Assembly (NCBI GenBank): GCA_012959595.1
Contig: DUCW01000120.1
Coordinates: forward strand, 1-20,904
Source of the DNA: Gemmatimonadota bacterium
Lineage (GTDB): Bacteria > Gemmatimonadota > Gemmatimonadetes > Longimicrobiales > Gaopeijiaceae
DNA length: 20,904 bases
Direction of reading: 5' to 3'
Shown here: positions 7,551 through 15,263 of the stretch, one piece after another
Position numbering within the stretch: position 1 is the first letter of the stretch
How the letters are laid out: every line of letters begins with the position of its first letter
Translations under genes and position numbers: made by a program
The notes under the pieces: generated by a model
Database searches by the model: none
Told to the model about the DNA's origin: nothing
The model's input: only the letters and a program-made list of their open reading frames with translations

Positions 7551-8474
7551 ATGAACACATTCATCCGATCCTCGAAGCATCACAAACTGTACCTCTTGTC
7601 CACTATCTGGACTTTAGGACTGCTTTTCCTTGGAAGCATAGTACACGCCACAGGTTCCAGTCTGGCCTGTCCAGACTGGCCTACCTGTTACGGCACAATG
7701 TTTCCAGAAATGACAGGTGGAATCTTTTGGGAACACCTGCATAGGCTAGTGGCTGGAGGTCTTGTTTTACTCTTTATTGTAGCCACCTGGATAGGCTGGA
7801 ATGCAAAAACAACTAGACCAGCAGTGCGGACGTGGTCCTGTATTGGTATTTTCCTGCTCTTGATTCAAAGTGTTTTCGGAGGCCTGACAGTCATCCTGAA
7901 ACTCCCAGACGCTATCTCCACTACTCACCTAGCTTTAGCATTTCTTTTTCTTTCTCTCGTTACGGTCCTGACCGCAGTGACCTCACCTACCAGAGATCCG
8001 CCGCCGATACAGCAGGCAAGCAAACTCTCTATTGTGAATAAACTCGGAATCTCAAGTGCGATCCTAATATTTTTTCAGTCGGTCTTAGGGGCAATCGTTA
8101 GACATACAGGAGCAGGATTGGTTTGCCCTGACGTTCCACTCTGTCTTGGGCAATGGATCCCGCCTTTGGAAACGGTATCTGTAGTCACTCATTTTACTCA
8201 TCGTCTCCTGGGGATCATTGTACTAATCTTCCTGGTGGTACTTGCCTATAGAACCCTAGGACTTGGCAAGATTCCATCAGTTCGAAGTCTTGCACTGACT
8301 GCTGCTGGACTGGGAATTTTCCAGGTCATACTTGGTTTCCTTTCGGTATACTCTTTACTGGCCGTAATCCCTGTTTCTCTTCACACGTTGATCGCGGCTA
8401 CTCTCCTGTGCTGTACCGTCTATCTATCGACTCTTACCTGGACAGCAAAAACACGAATGAACCAAATCGACTGA
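7551..8474 (+). CDS. ctaA: Heme A synthase, COX15/CtaA family
   Basis: The enzyme oxidises the C8 methyl group of heme O to the formyl group of heme A, the cofactor of aa3-type cytochrome oxidases, in the cytoplasmic membrane. The 307-residue product has about eight transmembrane helices in two similar halves. Each half keeps the GS/GA-x-V-x-x-TG motif (VHATGSSLACPDWPTC and VRHTGAGLVCPDVPLC) with a cysteine pair (C40/C46, C192/C198), as in Bacillus-type CtaA. Heme-ligand histidines are present in EHLHRL (H62, H64), STTHLA (H126), THFTHRL (H214, H217) and SLHTL (H278). Length and motifs are complete. The partner heme O synthase (ctaB) and oxidase subunits are not in the window. The ATG at 7551 lacks a strong Shine-Dalgarno. 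Confidence 0.94.
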   Translation: MNTFIRSSKHHKLYLLSTIWTLGLLFLGSIVHATGSSLACPDWPTCYGTMFPEMTGGIFWEHLHRLVAGGLVLLFIVATWIGWNAKTTRPAVRTWSCIGIFLLLIQSVFGGLTVILKLPDAISTTHLALAFLFLSLVTVLTAVTSPTRDPPPIQQASKLSIVNKLGISSAILIFFQSVLGAIVRHTGAGLVCPDVPLCLGQWIPPLETVSVVTHFTHRLLGIIVLIFLVVLAYRTLGLGKIPSVRSLALTAAGLGIFQVILGFLSVYSLLAVIPVSLHTLIAATLLCCTVYLSTLTWTAKTRMNQID

Positions 8475-8513
8475 ATTCAACTCCTGCAGACCCCAGCCCT
8501 CCTCTCTCAAAGA

Positions 8514-8537
8514 CATTAAGGATTGAAAGTCTTAATG
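8514..8537. terminator. AT-rich hairpin between convergent genes, possible bidirectional terminator
   Basis: CATTAAG at 8514-8520 and CTTAATG at 8531-8537 form a perfect 7-bp inverted repeat around a 10-base loop. It lies between the ends of ctaA (plus) and the V4R-like gene (minus). The stem is weak and the flanking A-run is short: on the minus strand a short T-rich stretch comes before the hairpin rather than after it. A terminator role is therefore only suggested by position. Confidence 0.3.
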
Positions 8538-8545
8538 CGAAAAAG

Positions 8546-9097
8546 CTAAACTCCCTCCACATCCCATCTGCAAAAAGCATCGCCTCGTGATTCGCAAGAC
8601 ACATGCCTTACCTCAACTCTACTTGCTACCAAACCCCTCACAGATTCAAGGCAGATCCCGGAGACCAGCGAACACGCATTTCCTTCCGGGTCGATCTCCA
8701 TAAACAAATGTGACCGACATTCCAACGTTAGACCTGGCCCAGCAAAACCACCTATCCTCCGACCGAACAATTTTATCAGACAACGATAGATCCGTCTCTT
8801 TGCTAACGGAACCGTCAATAGTTTCGACAGGATATTCGGTAGCAAGAACGGATTAAAGGCCAGCCTCCTTCCACACTCCAAGAAGATTTGTACAGCGTCC
8901 GGCCTCTTATTCACCAAACCAACCAAATCCTGAAACTCTGTATCGGTAATCTTTCGGCCTCTCTTAACCTCTTCTTGGTAACCATCAATTCGATCTACTA
9001 TGACTTGACTAAGTCCTAACCGACGAGGCATAGTCACCGAGGTATTCTCTTCTTCGAGCACCTCAGTGGGCTGATCTGTTTCCTGGATTGTTTCCAA
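8546..9097 (-). CDS. Protein with V4R-like (4-vinyl reductase type) C-terminal domain
   Basis: The 183-residue product has an acidic N-terminus, a helical middle (residues about 25-110) and a C-terminal segment with four cysteines: ACSLVSGICLESV (C142, C149) and HVSCESRGDAFCRWDV (C168, C176). The last motif, C-x-x-x-GD-x-x-C-x-W/F, is the hallmark end of V4R domains, which bind small hydrophobic ligands or metals and occur in BchJ, XylR-type regulators and chemosensory proteins. The domain here is shorter than a full V4R, so it is a divergent member at best. There is no DNA-binding helix-turn-helix or membrane segment that I can see. Start is uncertain: TTG at 9097 or ATG at 9031, neither with a good ribosome binding site. 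It stands alone, convergent to ctaA and divergent from the next gene. Confidence 0.65.
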   Translation of the reverse strand: METIQETDQPTEVLEEENTSVTMPRRLGLSQVIVDRIDGYQEEVKRGRKITDTEFQDLVGLVNKRPDAVQIFLECGRRLAFNPFLLPNILSKLLTVPLAKRRIYRCLIKLFGRRIGGFAGPGLTLECRSHLFMEIDPEGNACSLVSGICLESVRGLVASRVEVRHVSCESRGDAFCRWDVEGV

Positions 9098-9254
9098 AAG
9101 GACCAGTGCAACGGACGTTGAAATACGGTTAGGACCAGATATAGAGAACTCCTTTTCAGTTTACTTCGTTAACATTCAAGTAGACATACCTGGTTGATTC
9201 AATCCACCCTAATAACTGCCAACAGCAAATGTAAACAAACGAAGTGTCCAGGCC

Positions 9255-9270
9255 ACTAAAGGACTAAAGG
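9255..9270. repeat. Tandem 8-base direct repeat ACTAAAGG
   Basis: ACTAAAGG occurs twice back to back, four bases upstream of TTGCAC (9274). It could be a regulator half-site pair for the coiled-coil gene or chance. Confidence 0.4.
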
Positions 9271-9304
9271 CTCTTGCACGCCTCCAGACTTCAAATAACA
9301 TCAG

Positions 9305-9331
9305 TGTATAGTAGTCTCATGTATAAGTCTA
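9305..9331. repeat. Imperfect direct repeat TGTATA...GTCT
   Basis: TGTATAGTAGTCT at 9305-9317 is echoed by TGTATAAGTCT at 9320-9330, a 15-base period. It contains two possible -10-like elements (TATAGT, TATAAG), 75-100 bases upstream of the coiled-coil gene start, without a convincing -35. Confidence 0.3.
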
Positions 9332-9404
9332 CAACACTAAGTGCAAATAAAACTCTGGAACAAATTAGCTTCCTCAACACCCTGATGGATTAGATTCCAA
9401 TAAC

Positions 9405-9941
9405 ATGTTTAAAAACCTACATTCTGCCTTTCTAGAAGCAATCGAAAATTTCAAATATGAATTGGAACGGGATCCTACTTTAGAAATTCCTTTAGACCTT
9501 CCAGAAAGCATGCACGAAAAAATCGGAGATGCACGGCAGTTAATTCGTAACCTAAATGGGGACATCCAGAAATGCTTGGACCAGGCTCAAGAAGAAAACG
9601 ATCAGGTTTCTAAATGCAGGAGAAGAAAGGAACTAGCCCTCGGTATCAATGACAGAGAGACCGCTAGCATTGCTGAAGAATACATGGCTAGACATGAAAG
9701 GAGTCAACGCATTTTCAAGCAAAAAACGGTTGCCTTACAGAATGAACTGTCAATGCGAAAAGATGAACTTCAACTAATGCTCGAAATGCTCAAGGAAATT
9801 AATGACGAGCATTTCGACGAAAAATCTTCGGATCTTTTGAGCCAAGATCACTTCTCAGATGTTGATCCCCCAGCTAAAGAATCTGAGATTTTTGAAGTCC
9901 ATAAGACCGAAACATCCGAAGATAAGGGCACCAAACAATAG
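9405..9941 (+). CDS. Coiled-coil protein, distantly PspA-like
   Basis: The 178-residue product is soluble, highly charged and mostly helical, with heptad-like spacing from about residue 35 to 140. The stretch CRRRKELALGINDRETASIAEE resembles the segment of PspA/Vipp1 proteins where a 'kaelAL..gredlA' pattern marks the hairpin of long helices; it is followed by another long helix rich in Lys, Gln and Glu. The C-terminus (after about 140) is acidic and probably disordered. PspA proteins protect or remodel the inner membrane; this protein is shorter (PspA is about 220 residues) and lacks the usual amphipathic first helix, so the link is structural analogy rather than firm homology. The next gene encodes a GlsB/YeaQ-type membrane protein, also often stress-linked. 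No clear Shine-Dalgarno precedes the ATG. Confidence 0.75.
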   Translation: MFKNLHSAFLEAIENFKYELERDPTLEIPLDLPESMHEKIGDARQLIRNLNGDIQKCLDQAQEENDQVSKCRRRKELALGINDRETASIAEEYMARHERSQRIFKQKTVALQNELSMRKDELQLMLEMLKEINDEHFDEKSSDLLSQDHFSDVDPPAKESEIFEVHKTETSEDKGTKQ

Positions 9942-10016
9942 AAACTCCCTCTGGCGCATAAAAGAGCGTACCCTTTAGATTTGTTACCAATAAAACCAAC
10001 CCTCCCCCGGAACTCT

Positions 10017-10021
10017 AAGGA
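10017..10021 (+). promoter_or_regulatory. Shine-Dalgarno of the GlsB/YeaQ-like gene
   Basis: AAGGA lies 8 bases before the ATG at 10030, supporting that start. Confidence 0.55.
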
Positions 10022-10029
10022 ATAAATAA

Positions 10030-10308
10030 ATGGCAAACTGGATTGGCATCGGAGTTTGGATCATCGTAGGATCCATCGTAGGATTATTGATGAGAAAATT
10101 GGTCAAGCGGCCAGAAGAAACCACTGGTCACCTGCCGATCTTATTAGTCCTTAGCAGTTTCGGAGCAATTATAGGTGGTATGCTAGGAGTGGGGCTCGTG
10201 GAGTTTCAAAATCCAATAGCTCTAAGTCCAGGTGGTATGGCAGGAGCAATAGTATTTTCCATCCTAATCAGCTTTATTTATCGATGGGGCATACGCGGAT
10301 TAATTTGA
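10030..10308 (+). CDS. GlsB/YeaQ/YmgE-family (transglycosylase-associated) small membrane protein
   Basis: The 92-residue product has three hydrophobic segments (about 3-19, 34-55 and 67-86) rich in glycine, with the pattern WIIVGSIVGLLMRKL, then FGAIIGGMLGVGL and GAIVFSILISFIYRW, as in the family misnamed transglycosylase-associated proteins. These are inner-membrane proteins of about 80-95 residues, often induced by general stress, with unknown biochemical function. The ATG at 10030 follows a good Shine-Dalgarno. It sits 88 bases after the coiled-coil gene and its stop is five bases before the preferred start of the M20 peptidase gene, so the three may share a transcript. Confidence 0.8.
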   Translation: MANWIGIGVWIIVGSIVGLLMRKLVKRPEETTGHLPILLVLSSFGAIIGGMLGVGLVEFQNPIALSPGGMAGAIVFSILISFIYRWGIRGLI

Positions 10309-10313
10309 GTTAT

Positions 10314-11693
10314 ATGCGGTCAGCCGAGCAGTATATCAGCGAGCATATTGACACTTTTCAGTCGGAAATTTTCGAATTCCTGCGGATTCCTTCCATAAGC
10401 GCCAGCCCTGAGTATTTGCATGAAATGGGAGAAGCGGCCACCTGGTTAAAAGGCATGATGGAAAACTCTGGCCTTGAAGCTAAGATCTACAAAACTCCTG
10501 GAAATCCAATCGTCTTAGGCGAATCCTCCAAGGCAGGAGAAAATGCTCCGACAGTATTAGTCTACGGACACTATGACGTACAACCTCCGGAACCTTTGGA
10601 CCTTTGGACTTCCCCTCCCTTTGAACCAGAAATAAGAGATGGACGCCTTTATGCCAGAGGGTCCTCAGATGACAAAGGCCAACTTTATTTGCACCTCAAG
10701 GCAGCAGAAGCTTTTCTTAAAGGAGTTGGCAATCTTCCAATTAACCTCATCGTGCTGGCTGAGGGTGAAGAAGAAGTGGGTTCTCCCAACCTGCTACCCT
10801 TTGTAAAAAAACATAGCGACCAGTTGGCTTGTGACATAGCTGTTATCTCTGATACTGGCATGATGGCCCCTGGTCTTCCGTCTATTCTCTGCTCACTCCG
10901 AGGACTGGCTTATTTTGACATTGAAGTAAGTGGCCCCTCCAGCGACCTGCACTCAGGAGTTTATGGAGGCCCTGTAGTGAACCCAGCACTGGCCTTGGCA
11001 CAAATCCTTGCCAGCCTGCAAGACTCGAAGGGTAAAATCACTATTGGTAATTTTTACGATGACATCTTGGATTGGAGCTCCCAAGCAAAAAAGCAAATGA
11101 AGGAACTGCCCTTTAACCAACAGGAATTGGAAAGATTCATAGGGGCTGAGCTGTGTGGAGGAGAAAAAGAATTCTCTGTCTTAGAACGTCTTTGGACCAG
11201 GCCGACCTGTGAGATTAACGGGCTAAACTCAGGCTACACAGGGACTGGTGCCAAAACCGTCCTTCCCAGTACGGCACAAGCCAAAATAAGTTTCCGTCTT
11301 GTGCCCGACCAAACTCCCCAAAGAATTGAAAACCTGTTCCGGAAACATATTGAGAAGGTCACACCGAAAGGAGTCCAGGTCACAATAAAACAACTGCATG
11401 GAGGAATGCCTTGGCGGGCACAACTAAGTGACGAATTGAAACATGCCGTAAATTCTGCTCTAGAAAAAGTATTTAACAAACGAGCGGTTATCGCAGGAGA
11501 AGGGGGTAGCATACCTATTGTAAGAGACTTGGAGACTGTGCTGGACAGTCCTGTTCTATTGCTTGGGTTTTCTTATCCAGGATGTAACTTGCATGCTCCA
11601 GATGAATGGTTCCCAGTAGAAAGTATTGAAAATGGAATACGAACAATAGCACATCTTTATCACGAGATATCCCTTATGGCTAAGATTTGCTAA
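10314..11693 (+). CDS. M20-family metallo-dipeptidase (CNDP/DapE-like)
   Basis: The 459-residue product is a cytoplasmic two-zinc peptidase of the M20 family that cleaves dipeptides or similar amides. Metal and catalytic residues are visible: VYGHYDVQP (H86, D88), RGSSDDKGQ (D119 bridging), LAEGEEEVGS (E153 as base, E154 metal), VISDTGM (D180) and GCNLHAPDEW (H427). The LHSGVYGGP segment (H213) and NGLNSGYTGTGAKTVLPS mark the dimerisation (lid) domain, which reaches across to the partner's active site in this family. Length fits cytosolic nonspecific dipeptidases rather than the shorter DapE. The open frame extends back to ATG 10284, but that would overlap the upstream gene by 25 bases and adds MGHTRINLSY; the ATG at 10314 is a typical start, though without a strong Shine-Dalgarno. 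It converges on trpE across 27 bases. Confidence 0.92.
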   Translation: MRSAEQYISEHIDTFQSEIFEFLRIPSISASPEYLHEMGEAATWLKGMMENSGLEAKIYKTPGNPIVLGESSKAGENAPTVLVYGHYDVQPPEPLDLWTSPPFEPEIRDGRLYARGSSDDKGQLYLHLKAAEAFLKGVGNLPINLIVLAEGEEEVGSPNLLPFVKKHSDQLACDIAVISDTGMMAPGLPSILCSLRGLAYFDIEVSGPSSDLHSGVYGGPVVNPALALAQILASLQDSKGKITIGNFYDDILDWSSQAKKQMKELPFNQQELERFIGAELCGGEKEFSVLERLWTRPTCEINGLNSGYTGTGAKTVLPSTAQAKISFRLVPDQTPQRIENLFRKHIEKVTPKGVQVTIKQLHGGMPWRAQLSDELKHAVNSALEKVFNKRAVIAGEGGSIPIVRDLETVLDSPVLLLGFSYPGCNLHAPDEWFPVESIENGIRTIAHLYHEISLMAKIC

Positions 11694-11720
11694 GTCAGCA
11701 CATCTTCCCAGTCTCCTTTA

Positions 11721-13223
11721 TTAGCTCCTTCCATTTTCAAGCACAGCTACTGCTTTCAAAAGTGCTCGAGCCTTATTGAGAGTTTCTTCGAACTCCCGAG
11801 CAGGATTGGAATCGGCTACCACACCTGCCCCTGCCTGCACAAAAGCTTGCCCCTCCCTGACTAAAACCGTCCTAATAGTTATGGCAAGGTCCATAGACAA
11901 TCCACCCCAGCCGAAATAACCGACAGCACCTGCATAAGGACCTCGCACACATGGCTCCAATTCGTCGATAATTTCCATCGCCCGAACTTTAGGAGCTCCA
12001 GTTACTGTTCCAGCTGGAAAGCAGGCCCTAAAAACGTCCATAGCAGAAAGCCCTTGCCGTAGCATTCCATCTACCTGGCTAACCAAATGCATTACATGAG
12101 AATATCGCTCTACGACCATGAGATCTTTCACTACAATAGATCCATAATCTGCGACCCTCCCCAAATCATTCCTCCCCAAATCTACAAGCATCCTGTGCTC
12201 TGCAAGTTCCTTGTCGTCTGATCGAAGATCCGACTCTAAGTCTAGATCTTCCTGCGAAGTTTTTCCCCTAGGACGAGTTCCAGCAATTGGCCTCACTGTG
12301 ACCTTTTGATCTCTAAGTCGAACGAGGACTTCTGGAGAACTACCCACCAAAGAAAAACCTTCCATTTCCAATAAATACAGATAAGGAGATGGATTCAAGT
12401 TTCTCAGAACACGGTACAGATCAAATGGACTACCAGACATAGGAGTCGAAAGGCGTTGACTTATAACTACCTGAAAGGCATCCCCAGCAGTTATATAGTC
12501 GCGTATTTTCTGGACATTTTTCTCAAAGCCATTCTGTTCCATGGTACTGGAAACCTTAGGATCCCCTACAGGCTCTCCTTGCAGCTCTAAATCAGCGAGA
12601 GCAGGCCCAGACTTTATGGTATTAATCAGGTCCGTTATCTTTTCTTCTGCAGATACGTATCTGGCCTTCAGTTCCGCTTCTTCCAAATCCTTACCCACCT
12701 CAACCGATGCGATCGCCATAGCTGAACCTGACAAATTATCGACTACCAACACAACATCCATAAACGCAAATAAACCATCTGGAAGTTCCAAATCATCGTG
12801 TGGCTGATTCGGTAAGTTTTCGATCAACCGAACCACATCATATCCAAAATATCCTACAGCACCACCCCAAAATTTTGGTAAACCATTGGAAATCAATGGA
12901 CGACGTTCCTCCAGCCGGTTACTCAAATCCTCAAGGGGATCCAAAGTTTCCAAGCTTTTCCAGGAATTCGTAGGTGTCCAAATTTCCACAGCCCCTCGAC
13001 GCAGTCGCCACATTTCAGAAGGTTTAGTACCAAGAAGCGTATACCGGGCCCACTGATCACCTCCTACCACAGATTCAAAAAGGAAACTGAAAGGAGAGCA
13101 CCGAATCTTTGAATACGCTGTAACAGGGTCGTCACTATCCAGCAAAAACTCTTCCCATATCGGAAGAATACCTTTACCAGTTACTTGGGCTAGAAAATCT
13201 TTGAAGCTAGGTTTGTTTGTCAT
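11721..13223 (-). CDS. trpE: Anthranilate synthase component I
   Basis: This enzyme converts chorismate plus ammonia (delivered by the TrpG glutaminase) to anthranilate, the first step of tryptophan synthesis. The 500-residue product is full length. The N-terminal domain has the FLFES segment (residues 47-51), corresponding to the LLES tryptophan-binding motif that mediates feedback inhibition, and GGAVGYFGYD. The chorismate-binding domain has IAGTRPRGK (313-321), LVDLGRNDLGRVA, SHVMHLVSQVDG (H379), FPAGTVTGAPKVRAMEI (402-418) and the closing QAGAGVVADSNP. The pattern fits TrpE better than PabB or isochorismate synthase. No trpG or other trp gene is adjacent; the nearest genes are a convergent peptidase and a divergent hyuA, 48 bases from its start. 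No leader peptide or attenuator is visible in that short gap. Confidence 0.94.
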   Translation of the reverse strand: MTNKPSFKDFLAQVTGKGILPIWEEFLLDSDDPVTAYSKIRCSPFSFLFESVVGGDQWARYTLLGTKPSEMWRLRRGAVEIWTPTNSWKSLETLDPLEDLSNRLEERRPLISNGLPKFWGGAVGYFGYDVVRLIENLPNQPHDDLELPDGLFAFMDVVLVVDNLSGSAMAIASVEVGKDLEEAELKARYVSAEEKITDLINTIKSGPALADLELQGEPVGDPKVSSTMEQNGFEKNVQKIRDYITAGDAFQVVISQRLSTPMSGSPFDLYRVLRNLNPSPYLYLLEMEGFSLVGSSPEVLVRLRDQKVTVRPIAGTRPRGKTSQEDLDLESDLRSDDKELAEHRMLVDLGRNDLGRVADYGSIVVKDLMVVERYSHVMHLVSQVDGMLRQGLSAMDVFRACFPAGTVTGAPKVRAMEIIDELEPCVRGPYAGAVGYFGWGGLSMDLAITIRTVLVREGQAFVQAGAGVVADSNPAREFEETLNKARALLKAVAVLENGRS

Positions 13224-13271
13224 CTAACTAGTTCATCACTATTGAGGAAAGTCTTTCAGGGCCAGAAACAT

Positions 13272-15263
13272 ATGAGTCTAACAGAAAAGGGAAAGATCTC
13301 ACGGATAATCTCTGTGGACACTGGAGGAACTTTTACAGATTTTCTTTTCTTTGAAAATGGACACTTGGGGTCACTGAAAATCCCATCGACTCCGGCCGAT
13401 CCAGCCGAAGCAGTGTTAGAGGGCATCAATACCTTACTGGGGAAATCCACCAAAAACTATATCCTACTGCACGGCTCTACCGTATCCACCAACACCGTTT
13501 TAGAACGCACTGGAGCAAAAGTAAAATTAATCACCAATTCAGGCTTTGAGGATATAATTGAAATTGGTCGACAAAATCGACCACAGCTATACGAGCTAGT
13601 AGGCCACAGGCTTCCCCCTTTAGTGTCGAGAGCCGATAGACAAGGAATTCAAGGTCGAATAGGACCAAATGGAGAGATCGTCGAACAATTAGACGCTGAT
13701 GACCTGAGACAACTCCCACAATACTTAGAAAATGCAGAGTCAATTGCCATCGTCTTACTACATTCCTACGCAAATCCTGAGCATGAGGCACAGGTTGAAG
13801 CAAGTATCTCTTCTCTGAATATTCCTATTTCCATGTCCGCAAAATTGTTGCCCGAATACAGGGAATACGAACGTACATCTACAACCGTTACCAACGCTTA
13901 CGTTGCACCAAAAATGCTGGCTTACCTGACCCGCTTAGAACGTGAATCACAAGCTGAAAGGGTGAACTTAATGGGATCAAACGGTGGATCTTTACCAGTG
14001 AAAAGAGCCGCTCTAGAACCCGTACATACATTGCTATCTGGACCAGCTGGAGGTGTGATTGGAGCACTGGCTTGGAGTAAAAGAGCAGGTCATGACCATA
14101 TAATTTCTTTCGATATGGGCGGGACTTCTACTGACGTATCCCTATGCCCTGGAACCCCGACCCATACGACAGAATTTGAAATCGGTGGACAGGCAGTAGC
14201 TGTTCCGGTGATTGACATTCACACGGTTGGATCTGGAGGCGGATCTTTAGCAAGGATAGACCCAGGGGGAGTACTCAGAGTAGGACCTCAGTCAGCAGGA
14301 GCGGATCCTGGACCTATTTGCTACGATAAAGGTGGAGCAGGAGTTACTGTCACGGATGCTCATGTCTGGCTAGGTCATCTACCGACAGATGGTTTATTGG
14401 ACGGTTCTACTTCACTGGAACGGGCGGCCATAAAGCCACATCTACAACATATCGCAACATCCTTACACTGTGGACTCGAAGAAGCAGCCCAAGGGATACT
14501 GAAGATTGCTGACTCCACAATGGAGCGTGCCCTTCGCGTGATTTCTGTAGAGAAAGGCTATGATCCCGCAGATTTTTCTTTGGTAGCTTTTGGAGGTGCC
14601 GGTGGGCTCCACGTGGCCGGCCTTACCGAAAGACTAGGTGCATCCAAGGCTATAGTTCCTCCGTTACCCGGCCTCCTTTCTGCTTATGGTATTCTCTCTG
14701 CTGACATAACCCGAGAAACATCCAAAACAGTTTTGATTCCTTCCAGTAGAACTCGGGCACAACGAGATATCGAAACCATCTTTCTGGAACTCGAAAAAGT
14801 TATTACGAACGAAATGGAGTCCGAAGGCATCAACAGGGAAAGCCTTACTCTGAAACGTTGGGTTGAAGCTCGTTATGAAGGCCAGAGCTTCGAATTGCGT
14901 GTCCCTGGAGCAGCCTGGATCTCAAACTTTCACGCTCTACATCAAGAACGCTATGGATACCAGCATCCTGGTCAGTCCGTATTGGCCGTTACTCTGAGGT
15001 CTGTTGCATCTGCACCTGGTCCTGAATTCGAATTAAATCCTTTAAAAGAGTCCTCCACCCCGCCCAAAAACACATTTACAACAGTGTTTCTGGATGGACA
15101 ATGGACAGAAGTGAAAAGAATTGGGAGAGAGAACCTCTCCCCTGGTTACGAACTTTCAGGACCATTGGTGATTACCGAGTACAGTTCTACTACTTGGATC
15201 CCCCCTGACTATAATGTAATTGTTGACCAATGGGGGAACCTGCACCTATCCAGAATTCAATGA
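13272..15263 (+). CDS. hyuA: HyuA-type hydantoinase/oxoprolinase subunit A
   Basis: The 663-residue product belongs to the HyuA family, ATP-dependent enzymes that open hydantoin or 5-oxoproline rings, using an actin-like ATPase fold. Both phosphate-binding motifs are clear: VDTGGTFTD (residues 15-23) and SFDMGGTSTDVSL (about 278-290). Also present are the HGSTVSTNTVLER segment, LLSGPAGGVIGAL, the glycine-rich HTVGSGGGSLARID region, the SAGADPGPICY stretch and AFGGAGGLH near 438. Most HyuA proteins act with a HyuB partner encoded next to them; none is visible here. A TTG at 13242 would add 10 residues, but the ATG at 13272 gives a family-like start. The stop overlaps the next start (ATGA at 15260-15263), so it heads a coupled cluster. 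Which substrate it acts on cannot be told. Confidence 0.9.
   Translation: MSLTEKGKISRIISVDTGGTFTDFLFFENGHLGSLKIPSTPADPAEAVLEGINTLLGKSTKNYILLHGSTVSTNTVLERTGAKVKLITNSGFEDIIEIGRQNRPQLYELVGHRLPPLVSRADRQGIQGRIGPNGEIVEQLDADDLRQLPQYLENAESIAIVLLHSYANPEHEAQVEASISSLNIPISMSAKLLPEYREYERTSTTVTNAYVAPKMLAYLTRLERESQAERVNLMGSNGGSLPVKRAALEPVHTLLSGPAGGVIGALAWSKRAGHDHIISFDMGGTSTDVSLCPGTPTHTTEFEIGGQAVAVPVIDIHTVGSGGGSLARIDPGGVLRVGPQSAGADPGPICYDKGGAGVTVTDAHVWLGHLPTDGLLDGSTSLERAAIKPHLQHIATSLHCGLEEAAQGILKIADSTMERALRVISVEKGYDPADFSLVAFGGAGGLHVAGLTERLGASKAIVPPLPGLLSAYGILSADITRETSKTVLIPSSRTRAQRDIETIFLELEKVITNEMESEGINRESLTLKRWVEARYEGQSFELRVPGAAWISNFHALHQERYGYQHPGQSVLAVTLRSVASAPGPEFELNPLKESSTPPKNTFTTVFLDGQWTEVKRIGRENLSPGYELSGPLVITEYSSTTWIPPDYNVIVDQWGNLHLSRIQ

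Larger units (their letters stand above)
9098..9404. other. 307-base intergenic region between divergent genes
   Basis: No open frame or RNA gene is apparent. It must hold promoters for the V4R-like gene (minus) and the coiled-coil gene (plus). Visible structure is limited to two short direct-repeat pairs (9255-9270 and 9305-9331) and a TTGCAC at 9274-9279 that lacks a well-spaced -10 partner. Confidence 0.5.

Noticed and set aside
13224..13271. trp leader peptide, attenuator or cobalamin riboswitch in the gap between trpE and hyuA
   Set aside because: The gap is only 48 bases and shows no hairpin, tryptophan codon run or conserved riboswitch box.
13531..13803. Minus-strand 90-residue open frame within hyuA
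   Set aside because: Antisense shadow of a gene with clear ATPase motifs; no recognisable domain or ribosome binding site.
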